DNA from: Sphingomonas sp. EC-HK361
Lineage (GTDB): Bacteria; Pseudomonadota; Alphaproteobacteria; Sphingomonadales; Sphingomonadaceae
DNA: 64,000 nt
Direction of reading: 5' to 3'
Assembly (NCBI RefSeq): GCF_902498785.1
Contig: NZ_LR701493.1
Span: 605,459-669,458 of the forward strand
In this document: positions 16,665 to 25,548 of the stretch, in pieces
How the letters are laid out: each line of letters begins with the position of its first letter
Numbering within the stretch: the first letter of the stretch is position 1
The notes under the pieces: generated by a model
Seen by the model: the letters and a program-made list of their open reading frames with translations, nothing else
What the model was told of the DNA's origin: nothing
Databases searched by the model: none
Program-made: the position numbers and the translations under genes

Positions 16665-17228
16665 ATGGCAAACCGGGACGGCGACGTGAGAGATCGCCTG
16701 CAACAGGCAGCATTGGGGTTGTTTCAGGAACACGGCTATGACCGCACGACGGCGGCCGAGATCGCCGCCCGGGCGGGAGTCACGGAACGGACGTTCTTCC
16801 GCCATTTCCCGGACAAGCGAGAGGTGCTGTTCGACGGCGAAGCCATCCTGCGCGAAGCGCTGCTCGCCGCAATCGGTGATATTCCCGACGATGTCGGACC
16901 GCTCGACACGCTCTTTCGCGCGTTCGGATCGATTCAGCCCCTTCTTGAAAACAACCGGTCGTTCGCCAAACCGCGGCAGGCGCTCATCGCAGGCACACCA
17001 GCGCTTCAGGAGCGCGAACTGGCGAAACTGGCGGTGTTGGCGGATGCGTTAGCGGAGGCGCTGGTGGCGCGGGATGTTCCCGAAGTTCGCGCTATCCTCG
17101 CAGCCAGGACGGGCATGGCTGCCTTCGCGCAAGCCGTCATGTCCTGGCTCGATGACGAGGAGGGTGGCCTCGGCGCGCGCCTCGATCTCACCGAACGTGA
17201 ACTCAATGCCATCGTTACGCATTGCTGA
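16665..17228 (+). CDS. TetR family transcriptional regulator
   Basis: A 187-residue protein. The TetR DNA-binding domain covers residues about 8-55 (LQQAALGLFQEHGYDRTTAAEIAARAGVTERTFFRHF, shown here in family register). The C-terminal half is helical and unremarkable. I prefer ATG 16665, after AAGGGCGGTG, over the start at 16614, because the longer form would translate the operator palindrome. It is divergent from the SDR gene, with the double palindrome between them, consistent with a local autoregulated repressor. Ligand unknown. Confidence 0.88.
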   Translation: MANRDGDVRDRLQQAALGLFQEHGYDRTTAAEIAARAGVTERTFFRHFPDKREVLFDGEAILREALLAAIGDIPDDVGPLDTLFRAFGSIQPLLENNRSFAKPRQALIAGTPALQERELAKLAVLADALAEALVARDVPEVRAILAARTGMAAFAQAVMSWLDDEEGGLGARLDLTERELNAIVTHC

Positions 17229-17269
17229 CCCGGTTGACAATCGCTCCCTCAACCCGGAAAGCATTCTCA

Positions 17270-17285
17270 TTGGAAGCGCTTCCAA
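17270..17285. promoter_or_regulatory. LacI-type operator, perfect palindrome TTGGAAGCGCTTCCAA
   Basis: Identical to the core of the operator at 8007-8024 and placed 26 bp before the GH3 start. A consensus -35 box TTGACA lies upstream at 17234-17239; a -10 box is not obvious. The repeat of a 16-bp perfect palindrome at two promoters of the same locus argues for one shared LacI regulator. Confidence 0.85.
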
Positions 17286-17311
17286 GTCGCGCGATAATCG
17301 GGAGGGGTAAG

Positions 17312-19576
17312 ATGCTCGGCAAGGCTCGTGACGCGTCGATCGCGGCGTCGGTGATGGCGCTGGGTTGGTCGATGCCTGCCGCGGCGCAGGATGCGCTCGC
17401 GCCCGCCACAACCAACACCCCCACCGCCGCCGAAACCCGCGCCAACGCCCTTGCCGACAAGATGACGCGTGCGGAGAAGCTGCGTTACGTCCACGGCTAT
17501 TTCCCGCCGCTGTCGAAAGATCGCCCCGCCGACATGATCCCGTCGGCAGGCTATGTCCCCGGCGTCCCCCGGCTCGGCATCCCGACGCTAAGGGAAAGCG
17601 ATGCCAGCCTCGGCGTCGCCAACCAGATCGAACAGCGCAAGGGCGACGTCGCGACCGCGCTGCCCGCCAGCCTCGCGCTCGCCGCCAGCTTCGATCCCGA
17701 TCTCGCGTATCGCGGCGGGGCGATGATCGGGGCGGAGGCGCGGGCGAAGACCTTCAACGTGCTCCTCGCCGGCGGCGTCAACCTGACGCGCGATCCGTGG
17801 GGCGGGCGGACCTTCGAATATCTGGGGGAAGACCCGCTGCTCGCCGGCATCATGGCCGGGGAGTCGATCCGCGGCGTGCAGTCCAACCACATCGTCTCGA
17901 CGGTGAAGCATTTCGCGCTCAACCCGCAGGAAACGCTGCGCACCACCACCGACGCGACAATCGGCGAGGCGGATCTGCGCGAGAGCGACCTGCTCGCCTT
18001 CCAGATCGCGATCGAGCGCGGCCAGCCCGGCTCGGTCATGTGCTCCTACAACAAGGTCGATGGCGACTGGGCGTGCGAGAACGACTTCCTGCTCAACAAG
18101 GTCCTGAAGCGCGACTGGGGCTATAAGGGCTGGGTAATGTCCGACTGGGGCGCGGTTCACTCGACGGTAAAGGCCGCGAATGCCGGGCTGGATCAGCAAT
18201 CGGGACGCGAGCTCGACAAGGCGATGTTCTACGGCGCGTCGCTGGCGAAGGCGCTGGCCGATGGCAGCGTATCGGCCGCACGCCTCACCGACATGAACCG
18301 CCGCATCCTGTGGGGCGTCGTCTCGACCGGGCTGATCGACAACCCCGTCCCCACCACTGCGCCGCTGCCGATCGATTACGCCGCGCACGCCAAGGTCGCG
18401 CAGGAAGTCGCCGAGAAGGGCAGCGTGCTCCTGAAGAATGACGGCAATCTCCTGCCGCTCGCGAAGACCGCGAAGCGCATCGTCCTCATCGGCGCACATG
18501 CCGATGTCGGCGTGCTGTCGGGCGGCGGATCGAGCCAGGTCCGCTCGGTCGGCGGCGCGCCGGTCGAGATTCCGCTGACCGAGGGCGCGGCCTCCTCCTT
18601 CGCGCGGGTGACCTGGCATGCCTCCTCGCCACTCGCCGCGATCAGGGCGATGGCCCCGGGCGCAGAGGTCACCTACATCGACGGCCGCGATCCTGCCGCC
18701 GCCGCGCGCGCGGCCAAGGCCGCCGACCTCGCGATCGTCTTCGCCTGGCAGTGGCGCACCGAGGCGCAGGATATCGAGACGCTGTCGCTCCCCGACAATC
18801 AGGACGCGCTCATCGACGCGGTCGCCGCCGCCAACAAGCGCGCGGTGGTGGTGCTGGAAACCGGCGGCCCGGTCCTGATGCCGTGGCTCGCGAAGGTCCC
18901 CGCGGTCCTCCAGGCCTGGTATCCCGGCCAGCGCGGCGGGCCAGCGATCGCGAACATCCTCTTCGGCGCGGTCAACCCCTCGGGCAAGCTGCCGATGACC
19001 TTCCCCGCCAGCGCCGCCCAGGCCCCGCGCGCGACCATCCCGGGCCTCGCCGACATGAAAGCGGTCGATGCGCGCCGGAAAGCGGGCAGTACCTACGGCA
19101 TGGTCGATCGCGACGCCGAGGTCACCGTGCCCTACACCGAAGGCGCGGCGGTCGGTTACCGCGGCTATCTCAAATCGGGCACGAAGCCGCTCTTCCCCTT
19201 CGGCTACGGCCTCTCCTACACCAACTTCCGCTATGCCGGATTGAAGGTGGAGGGCGGCGATACGCTACGCGTCCGCTTCACCGTCACCAACACCGGCAAG
19301 GTCGCCGGCGCCGACTCGCCGCAGGTCTATGCGCTCGCGGGCAAGCGCGGCGGCGCGACGACCCGCCTTATCGGCTTCCAGCGCGTCGATCTCGCCCCCG
19401 GCGAGACGAAGGAGGTCAACGTCACCGTCGATTCCCGCGTCATCGCCGATTACGACCCGGCCCAACCCGGCTGGCACGTCGCCGCGGGCAACTACCCCAT
19501 CACCGTCGGTCACTACGCCGGCGACGCCGCGCTGAAGGGCAGCGCCACGCTCACCGACATCCGGATGAAGCCATGA
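17312..19576 (+). CDS. Glycoside hydrolase family 3 beta-glucosidase, exported (GH3 A)
   Basis: A 754-residue protein starting at ATG 17312 after GGGAGGGG. A signal peptide ends near PAAAQD (residue 27). The GH3 barrel contains the nucleophile Asp278 in MSDWGA; KHFALN and the DLLAFQIAIERG stretch are also typical. The second alpha/beta sandwich domain (GGGSSQVRSVGG) and a C-terminal fibronectin III-like domain (FPFGYGLSYTNF) follow, as in BglX-type periplasmic enzymes. It would release glucose from beta-linked oligosaccharides. Its stop overlaps the GH30 start (ATGA). It is a paralogue of the GH3 at 23146-25404, with the nucleophile at the same residue number. Confidence 0.95.
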   Translation: MLGKARDASIAASVMALGWSMPAAAQDALAPATTNTPTAAETRANALADKMTRAEKLRYVHGYFPPLSKDRPADMIPSAGYVPGVPRLGIPTLRESDASLGVANQIEQRKGDVATALPASLALAASFDPDLAYRGGAMIGAEARAKTFNVLLAGGVNLTRDPWGGRTFEYLGEDPLLAGIMAGESIRGVQSNHIVSTVKHFALNPQETLRTTTDATIGEADLRESDLLAFQIAIERGQPGSVMCSYNKVDGDWACENDFLLNKVLKRDWGYKGWVMSDWGAVHSTVKAANAGLDQQSGRELDKAMFYGASLAKALADGSVSAARLTDMNRRILWGVVSTGLIDNPVPTTAPLPIDYAAHAKVAQEVAEKGSVLLKNDGNLLPLAKTAKRIVLIGAHADVGVLSGGGSSQVRSVGGAPVEIPLTEGAASSFARVTWHASSPLAAIRAMAPGAEVTYIDGRDPAAAARAAKAADLAIVFAWQWRTEAQDIETLSLPDNQDALIDAVAAANKRAVVVLETGGPVLMPWLAKVPAVLQAWYPGQRGGPAIANILFGAVNPSGKLPMTFPASAAQAPRATIPGLADMKAVDARRKAGSTYGMVDRDAEVTVPYTEGAAVGYRGYLKSGTKPLFPFGYGLSYTNFRYAGLKVEGGDTLRVRFTVTNTGKVAGADSPQVYALAGKRGGATTRLIGFQRVDLAPGETKEVNVTVDSRVIADYDPAQPGWHVAAGNYPITVGHYAGDAALKGSATLTDIRMKP

Positions 19577-20964
19577 GGATCCTCGCCGCCGCCGCGCTCC
19601 TCGCGATCGGCGCTGCGCCCGCGCCGCGCACGGCAGAGGCGTGGCTTACCACGGGCGACGGCAAGCAGCGCCTCGCCCGCGTCGCGCTCACCCCGCCCGC
19701 CCCGAACGCACTGCGGATCGTCATCGACCCCAAGCAGCGCTTCCAGACGATGGTCGGCTTCGGCGCCGCGATCACCGACGCCTCCGGCATCCTCATCGCC
19801 AACATGAAGCCCGCCCAGCGCACCGCGCTGATGCGCGATCTGTTCGGCACCGCCCCCGGCCAGCTCGCGCTCGGCTTCACCCGCCTGACGATGGGCGCCT
19901 CGGACTTCTCGCCCACCCATTACAGCTTCGACGACATGCCCCCCGGCCAGCGCGACCCGGACCTGCGCCGCTTCTCGATTCAACCCAACCGCGCCAATGT
20001 CCTCCCCGTCGTCAAGCAAGCGCTCGCCATCAACCCCCGCCTCGTCGTCATGGCCAGCCCGTGGAGCCCGCCCGGCTGGATGAAGACCGGCGATGCGCTG
20101 ATCGGCGGCACGCTGCGCCCCGACGCCTACGCCCCCTACGCCCGCTACTTCGTCCGCTACCTGCAGGCCTATGCGGCCGAGGGCGTGCCGATCCGCTACC
20201 TCACCATCCAGAACGAGCCCGATTTCTCGCCAGATAGCTATCCCGGCATGAAATGGCCCGCCGCCGACCGCGCGCGCTTCGTCGGCCGGCACCTCGGCCC
20301 CGCACTCGCCGAGGCGAAGATCGACACCGCGATCCTCGAATGGGACCATAATTGGGACCAGCCCCAGCAGCCCCTCACCGCACTCGCCGATCCCGCCGCC
20401 GCGCGTTTCCTGAAAGGCGTCGCCTGGCACTGCTACGGCGGCGATGTGTCCGCGCAAGCCAGGGTCCACGCCGCGCACCCCGACAAGGAAACGTTCTTCA
20501 CCGAATGCTCCGGCGGCGGCTGGCGCCCCGGCTGGCAAGCGGGCTTCTCGGACGCGGTCCGCAACCTTATGATCGGATCGACCCGCAACTGGGCGAAGGG
20601 CGTCCTCCTCTGGAACCTCGCGCTCGACCCCGCAGGCGGACCCCACAAGGGCGGTTGCGGCAATTGCCGCGGGGTCGTCACGATCGATCCGAAGACCGGT
20701 GTGGTGACCCGCAATCTGGAATATTATGCGCTCGGCCATCTCAGCCGTTTCGTGGTGCCCGGCGCGGTGCGGATCGCGGCGACGACGGTGTCCGGCGTGG
20801 TCGAGACAGTCGCCTTCCGCAACCCGGACGGATCGACCGTGCTGCTCGCCTACAATCCCGGCAAGACGCCGCGTGCGCTTGCGGTTACGCTTGGCCGAAG
20901 CGCCGCCGGGCTGCGGCTGCCGGCGGGCGCCGCCGTGACGATCAGGATGGCGCCCGCGACCTGA
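19573..20964 (+). CDS. Glycoside hydrolase family 30 (endo-beta-1,6-glucanase/glucosylceramidase-like)
   Basis: A 463-residue exported protein whose ATG overlaps the GH3 stop by 4 bp. The signal peptide is short and ends near TAEA (residue 23). The catalytic barrel shows the acid/base Glu215 in TIQNEPDF and the nucleophile Glu311 in FFTECSGG. VGFGAAITDAS and MASPWSPPGWMKT are typical of the GH30 glucanase/glucosidase subfamilies. A C-terminal beta-sandwich (VVETVAFRNPDGSTVLLAYN) completes the fold. Known members cleave beta-1,6-glucan, or remove glucose from beta-glucosides; with GH16 and GH3 next door, a beta-1,3/1,6-glucan such as laminarin or a fungal cell-wall glucan is the likely target. 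Confidence 0.92.
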   Translation: MRILAAAALLAIGAAPAPRTAEAWLTTGDGKQRLARVALTPPAPNALRIVIDPKQRFQTMVGFGAAITDASGILIANMKPAQRTALMRDLFGTAPGQLALGFTRLTMGASDFSPTHYSFDDMPPGQRDPDLRRFSIQPNRANVLPVVKQALAINPRLVVMASPWSPPGWMKTGDALIGGTLRPDAYAPYARYFVRYLQAYAAEGVPIRYLTIQNEPDFSPDSYPGMKWPAADRARFVGRHLGPALAEAKIDTAILEWDHNWDQPQQPLTALADPAAARFLKGVAWHCYGGDVSAQARVHAAHPDKETFFTECSGGGWRPGWQAGFSDAVRNLMIGSTRNWAKGVLLWNLALDPAGGPHKGGCGNCRGVVTIDPKTGVVTRNLEYYALGHLSRFVVPGAVRIAATTVSGVVETVAFRNPDGSTVLLAYNPGKTPRALAVTLGRSAAGLRLPAGAAVTIRMAPAT

Positions 20965-20991
20965 GGCGGGAGAACGAACAGGAGGACGAGG

Positions 20992-21831
20992 ATGCTGCTG
21001 ATCCTGCTCGCGGCTCAGGCTGCGAACCCGCCCGCGACGCCGCCACCGACCCTGGGGGCGTCGGCGCACCATGTCGATCTGCCGATCGCGGCGCCGCGCG
21101 GTCGCCCAACCTTCGCGGACGAGTTTTCCGCGCCCACCATCGACCGCACGAAATGGCGCTTCGACACCTCACGCAATGCAACGGGGTGGGCGAACAACGA
21201 AAAGCAATATTACAGCGCCGCCAACGCGCGCACGAAGGACGGCGCGCTGGTGATCGAGGCGCGCGCGGAAGCGCTGTCCAAGGCGCGCGCGCCGGATTGG
21301 GGCGGGCAGGCCTACACGTCCGCGAAGCTCGTGAGCCGGCAGGCGCTGGGCTACGGCTTCTACGAAATCCGCGCGAAGGTGCCGTGCGGTCGCGGCACCT
21401 GGCCCGCAATCTGGATGCTGCCGTCCAGCGGCGACTGGCCGGCGATGGGCGAGATCGACATCATGGAGATGGTCGGCTGGGACCCCAACGTCGTCCACGC
21501 GACGCTGCATACCGAGGCGTTCAACCACGCCAAGGGCACCCAGCGCGGGGCGCAGGTGACGGTGCCGAGCGCGTGCACGCAGTTTCACCGCTACCAGCTC
21601 GACTGGCGACCCGACGCGATCCTGATCGGCATCGACGACCGCGCCTATATGCGCGTCGCCAACGACCAGCCCGGCGGCGCGGCGGCGTGGCCCTTCACCC
21701 GGCCGTTCCAGATGATTTTGAACGTGGCGGTCGGCGGCGACTGGGGCGGCGCGCGCGGCATCGACGACGCCGCGCTGCCGCAGCGTATGGCGGTCGACTA
21801 TGTGCGGTTCTGGGAGCGGCGGGACCGGTAG
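20992..21831 (+). CDS. Glycoside hydrolase family 16 endo-beta-1,3-glucanase (laminarinase-like)
   Basis: A 279-residue protein. ATG 20992 follows ACAGGAGGACGAGG. A short hydrophobic leader (MLLILLAAQAAN) acts as signal peptide. The catalytic motif is E154-x-D156-xx-E159 in GEIDIMEMVG, with Glu154 as nucleophile and Glu159 as acid/base. GTWPAIWMLP before it and the NVAVGGDWGG segment after it are typical of GH16 subfamily 3 laminarinases. It is last in the GH3-GH30-GH16 run, 27 bp after GH30, and probably transcribed with them. It would cut internal beta-1,3 links to make oligosaccharides for uptake and GH3 trimming. Confidence 0.93.
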   Translation: MLLILLAAQAANPPATPPPTLGASAHHVDLPIAAPRGRPTFADEFSAPTIDRTKWRFDTSRNATGWANNEKQYYSAANARTKDGALVIEARAEALSKARAPDWGGQAYTSAKLVSRQALGYGFYEIRAKVPCGRGTWPAIWMLPSSGDWPAMGEIDIMEMVGWDPNVVHATLHTEAFNHAKGTQRGAQVTVPSACTQFHRYQLDWRPDAILIGIDDRAYMRVANDQPGGAAAWPFTRPFQMILNVAVGGDWGGARGIDDAALPQRMAVDYVRFWERRDR

Positions 21832-21858
21832 CGCGGCCCGGCCGGATTCAGAGGCGCG

Positions 21859-23094
21859 CTACCGCCAGGCGCGCACGCCGAGCATCCCGAGCCCCCCGCA
21901 TAGCGTCAGCCCGGCCAGCGCGACCATCACCGTGCCGAAGTCGCTCGGCGTCGCCAGCGTCCAGGCGAGCGCCGGGCCGACGAGCGACGGCAATGTGTTG
22001 GCGAGGTTGAACAGCCCGAGATCGCGCCCGCGCCATTCCGGGTCGGGCAGGAGCTGCATCGCGAAGGCCGAATGGAGCGCGGCGAACACCGCCGATCCCG
22101 CGGCATAGACGGTGAAGGCGATCGCCCCGCCGCGCCAGTCGGTCGCGACCGCCATGCCGATCAGCCCGGTCGCGGCGATCCCTGCGGCCAGCAGCAGGAA
22201 CGGCTTGCGCCGCCCCGTGCGATCGGACAGCCGCCCCATCAGCAACGCGAGGGGCAGCGGGACGATGAAGGCGATGGTCAGCAGCTGCCCGACCTGCGCC
22301 GGCAGCGCGCGCCGGTCCGCAGCCGGCAGGATGCTTTCGAAATAATAGAGCAGATAGCCCTGCGCGACGACGCCAGCGATCTGGACGAGCAGGCGGGCGC
22401 ACCCTGCGATGACGAGGTCGCGGCGCGGCGGCATGGGTGCGACGGCGAGCGGATCGGCGGCGACCGATCCGGCCACGATCGTGCGCCGCCGCGACAGGAT
22501 CAGCGGCGTCACGCACACGCTCGCGATCAGCGCGACGATGGCGAAGCGCGACGCGTCGGGCAGGAAGGTCGCGGTGACGAGCGTGGCGGAGACGGCGGAG
22601 GCGGCGGGGCTTGCGAGCGCCAGAAGCCCTCCGGCGAGCCCCTTTTGCGCATCGGGAATTTCCTCCGCCATGATCGGCATCATAGGGGCAAGGAGCGCGT
22701 TGACCGCGAACTGGAACAGGACGACCGCGGCGACGATCTCGACCGGGGTGCGCGCGAGCTCGACGCCGGCGTAGCTGATTGCGGTCAGCACGACGCCGGC
22801 CGCCATCCAGCCGCGCCGCCCGCCGCCGCTGCGCACCGACCGGTCGCTCAGCCAGCCGAACAGGATATTGGACAGGCTCGCCGCCACCGCGCCCGCCGTC
22901 ACGCATGCGCTGATGACACCGATGCGTGCGTCGCCGCTCAGCGCCTCGATGCGCAACGGCAGCAGCAGGGTCAGGAGCGGCATATAGGCGATGACCCCGC
23001 CGACATTGGCGAGTGCGAAGATCATCAGGAACGCGCCCGAGCGCAGCGACGGTCGTGCGGTCGGCGGGATGGAGGCGAGGGGGGCAAGGGTCAT
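21859..23094 (-). CDS. MFS transporter, sugar-uptake type
   Basis: A 411-residue membrane protein with about 12 helices. The MFS loop motif appears twice: GWLSDRSVRSGGGRRGW after helix 2 and GRLSDRTGRRKPF after helix 8. ATG 23094 is preferred; an in-frame TTG at 23133 would add 13 residues. It follows GH3 B by 51 bp on the same strand and is likely co-transcribed. In such loci the MFS protein usually imports the mono- or disaccharide freed in the periplasm; the exact sugar cannot be read. It is convergent with GH16. Confidence 0.88.
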   Translation of the reverse strand: MTLAPLASIPPTARPSLRSGAFLMIFALANVGGVIAYMPLLTLLLPLRIEALSGDARIGVISACVTAGAVAASLSNILFGWLSDRSVRSGGGRRGWMAAGVVLTAISYAGVELARTPVEIVAAVVLFQFAVNALLAPMMPIMAEEIPDAQKGLAGGLLALASPAASAVSATLVTATFLPDASRFAIVALIASVCVTPLILSRRRTIVAGSVAADPLAVAPMPPRRDLVIAGCARLLVQIAGVVAQGYLLYYFESILPAADRRALPAQVGQLLTIAFIVPLPLALLMGRLSDRTGRRKPFLLLAAGIAATGLIGMAVATDWRGGAIAFTVYAAGSAVFAALHSAFAMQLLPDPEWRGRDLGLFNLANTLPSLVGPALAWTLATPSDFGTVMVALAGLTLCGGLGMLGVRAWR

Positions 23095-23145
23095 CGGCGC
23101 GCAGACCCTGCCCGCGATCCTCCCGCCCGGCAACCGCCCCTGCGA

Positions 23146-25404
23146 TCAGGGCTTCATCGTCGTCCCGTCGAGCGTGACGTCCGACACCATCGTCCGGTCG
23201 GTCGCGTCGCGCGCGACTGCCACGCGGTAGCGACCGGGCGTGATGCGCCAGCCGGGCAGCTTCGCGTCATAATCGGCGACGATGCGCGGTTCGGCGGTCA
23301 GCGTCACACGCCGCGCTTCGCCGGGGTTCAGCGTCACGCGGGTGAAGGCGGCGAGCCGCATCGGCGCATCGCTCCCTTCGCGCGTGACGTAGATCTGCGG
23401 CACGTCGGTGCCGGCGCGCTTGCCGGTGTTCACCACCTCGACGCTGACGGTCAGGGACGCGCCTCCGGTGACGACCGGGTTGCGATAAGCAAAGTCGGTG
23501 TAGCTGAGGCCGTGGCCGAAGGCGAAGAGCGGCGTCTGGTGCTGGCGCTCGTACCAGCGATAGCCGACATCGGCGCCCTCGACATAGTCGATCGGGAAGC
23601 TCTTGAGTTCGAAGCTCGACGCATTGGCCGGGTTCGCCGCCGCCTGCACCTCCAGGCTGTTCAGCGTGTCGAGGCCGACCGGCGCGGCGCGCGGCGCCTG
23701 GCGGCGGTCGGCGGGGAAGGTGATCGGCAGGCGTCCCGAGGGATTGATCCGGCCGGTGAGCACGCCCGCGATCGCCTCGCCGCCGCGCTGCCCTGGGTAC
23801 CAGGCCTGGACGACCGCCGGCACCTGCGACAGCCACGGCATGAGCACCGGCCCGCCGGTCTCGAGGACGACCGCGCTGTTGGGCTGCGCCGCCGCGACTG
23901 CCGCGATCAGCGCATCCTGATGATAGGGTAGCGAAAGATCAGCGACGTCCTGCGCCTCGGTCGTCCACTGGGTGGCGAAGACGATCGCCATGTCCGCGCC
24001 GCGCGCCGCGGCGGCTGCCTTTGCCGGGTCGAGCCCGTCGACGAAGGTGATCCGCGCCTTCGGCAGCGCCGCGCGCAGAGCCTTGAGCGGCGAGGAGGCG
24101 TGGTAGGTGATCCGCGCGAAGGACGAGGCCGCGCCGGTCGCGAGCGGAATCTCGACCGGCGCGCCGCCGACCGAGCGGACCTGGCTCGATCCACCGCCCG
24201 ACAGCACGCCGACATCGGCGCGCCCGCCGATCACGACGATGCGTTTCGCCGAGGCCGCGAGCGGCAGGACGTTGCGGTCGTTCTTCAGCAGGACGATGCC
24301 GGCCTCGGCCGCGCGCTCGGCGACCTCGGCATGGCGCGCATAGGGAATCGCCGCGGGCGTGGCTGGCGTCGGCGTGTCATAGGCGCCGGTCGCGATGAGC
24401 CCCGTAAGATAGCGCGCGACCATGTCGTCGAGCCGCGCTTTCGACACCTGCCCGGCTTCGACCGCGGCCTTCAGCGGCGCGGCGAAATACATCGCCTTGT
24501 CGAGCTCCTGCCCCGATTGCTGGTCGAGCCCGGCATTCGCGGCCTTGGCGGTGGAATGCACCGCGCCCCAGTCGCTCATGACCCAGCCGGGATAGCCCCA
24601 GTCGCGTTTCAGCACGTCGTTCAGCAGATGGTCGTTCTCACACGCCCAGTCGCCGTTCACCTTGTTGTAGGCGCACATGACGGACGCGGGGTGTCCGCGC
24701 TCGATCGCGATCTGGAAGGCGAGCAGGTCGCTCATCCGAAGCGCCGCCTCGCCGATCCGCGCATCCGCGACCATCCGCCCGGTTTCCTGCGAATTGAGCG
24801 CGAAATGCTTGATCGTGGAGACGATGCGGTTCGACTGGACGCCGGCGATATGCGCGCCCGCGAGGGTGCCGGCGAGAAGCGGATCCTCGCCCAGATATTC
24901 GAAGTTGCGCCCATTCCACGGATCGCGCGTCAGGTTCACGCCGCCGGCGAGCAGCACGTTGAAGCGTTTCGCACGCGCTTCCGCGCCGATCATCGCGCCG
25001 CCCGCGCGCGCGATCTCGGGATCGAAGGTCGCCGCGGTCGCGAGGCTGGAAGGCAGCGCGGTCGCGACGTCGCCCTTGCGCTGCTCGATCTGGTTGGCGA
25101 CGCCGAGCGAGGCATCGCTTTCGCGCACCAGCGGCACGCCGAGCCGGGGGATGCCGTCGATATGGCCCGCGGACGGGATGAGCGTGTTCGCGGTCTTGCC
25201 CTTCGCCATCGGCGGGAACAGGCCGTGGAGAAGCGCGATCTTCTCGTCGAGAGTCATCCGTGCGACGATCGCGTCGGCGCGGGCACGGGCGCCATCTTGG
25301 GCGGCGCTGCTGGTGGGCGACGCGGTCTGCGCCACGCCAACGCCCGACGCCCAGCCGACGATCAGGCTCGCGGTCGCCAATGCTGCCATGACCCGCTTCT
25401 TCAT
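23146..25404 (-). CDS. Glycoside hydrolase family 3 beta-glucosidase, exported (GH3 B)
   Basis: A 752-residue protein. Residues 1-25 form a signal peptide ending GVGVAQ. Domain order matches GH3 A: barrel with nucleophile Asp278 (MSDWGA), alpha/beta sandwich with GGGSSQVRSVGG, and fibronectin III-like C-terminus (FAFGHGLSYTDF). Long stretches are identical to GH3 A, for instance RESDASLGVANQIEQRKGDV, so the two arose by duplication. It is divergent from the module B TonB receptor, with a 196-bp gap containing two inverted GAACGTTCAC boxes, and heads a two-gene unit with the MFS gene. It should hydrolyse beta-glucosides in the periplasm; how its preference differs from GH3 A is unknown. Confidence 0.95.
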   Translation of the reverse strand: MKKRVMAALATASLIVGWASGVGVAQTASPTSSAAQDGARARADAIVARMTLDEKIALLHGLFPPMAKGKTANTLIPSAGHIDGIPRLGVPLVRESDASLGVANQIEQRKGDVATALPSSLATAATFDPEIARAGGAMIGAEARAKRFNVLLAGGVNLTRDPWNGRNFEYLGEDPLLAGTLAGAHIAGVQSNRIVSTIKHFALNSQETGRMVADARIGEAALRMSDLLAFQIAIERGHPASVMCAYNKVNGDWACENDHLLNDVLKRDWGYPGWVMSDWGAVHSTAKAANAGLDQQSGQELDKAMYFAAPLKAAVEAGQVSKARLDDMVARYLTGLIATGAYDTPTPATPAAIPYARHAEVAERAAEAGIVLLKNDRNVLPLAASAKRIVVIGGRADVGVLSGGGSSQVRSVGGAPVEIPLATGAASSFARITYHASSPLKALRAALPKARITFVDGLDPAKAAAAARGADMAIVFATQWTTEAQDVADLSLPYHQDALIAAVAAAQPNSAVVLETGGPVLMPWLSQVPAVVQAWYPGQRGGEAIAGVLTGRINPSGRLPITFPADRRQAPRAAPVGLDTLNSLEVQAAANPANASSFELKSFPIDYVEGADVGYRWYERQHQTPLFAFGHGLSYTDFAYRNPVVTGGASLTVSVEVVNTGKRAGTDVPQIYVTREGSDAPMRLAAFTRVTLNPGEARRVTLTAEPRIVADYDAKLPGWRITPGRYRVAVARDATDRTMVSDVTLDGTTMKP

Positions 25405-25474
25405 CCCATCCTCCCCTTGGTGTGCCGACGGTTTGCGCCGCGCGTTTCTCGGGGAAGGTCAAAGCATACTCAGG

Positions 25475-25484
25475 GAACGTTCAC
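25475..25484 (+). promoter_or_regulatory. Operator box GAACGTTCAC, copy 1
   Basis: The palindrome GAACGTTC extended by AC. It lies 70 bp upstream of GH3 B. An inverted second copy is 66 bp away (centre to centre) at 25539-25548. AACGTT-centred palindromes are common LacI-family operators (GalR and PurR types). Confidence 0.65.
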
Positions 25485-25538
25485 AACCGCGGAATTCCAG
25501 CGATTATCTCCCTTGACAGAATCGCCGAAATCGAAGAA

Positions 25539-25548
25539 GTGAACGTTC
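25539..25548 (-). promoter_or_regulatory. Operator box GAACGTTCAC, copy 2 (inverted), downstream of a TTGACA box
   Basis: Reads GTGAACGTTC on the plus strand, an exact reverse complement of copy 1. It starts 20 bases after a consensus -35 hexamer TTGACA at 25513-25518 and 62 bp before the TonB receptor start. A repressor here would block the receptor promoter, and looping with copy 1 could silence GH3 B too. The LacI protein at 33509 is the likely binder (inference). Confidence 0.65.

Noticed and set aside
18751-20964. 737-codon frame as a single fusion containing GH30
   Set aside because: The first 274 codons are the out-of-frame shadow of GH3; the true GH30 starts at ATG 19573 with a signal peptide.
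22072-23931. 619-codon plus-strand frame opposite the MFS and GH3 B genes
   Set aside because: It spans two real minus-strand genes and shows only Arg/Asp/Gly-rich low-complexity sequence.
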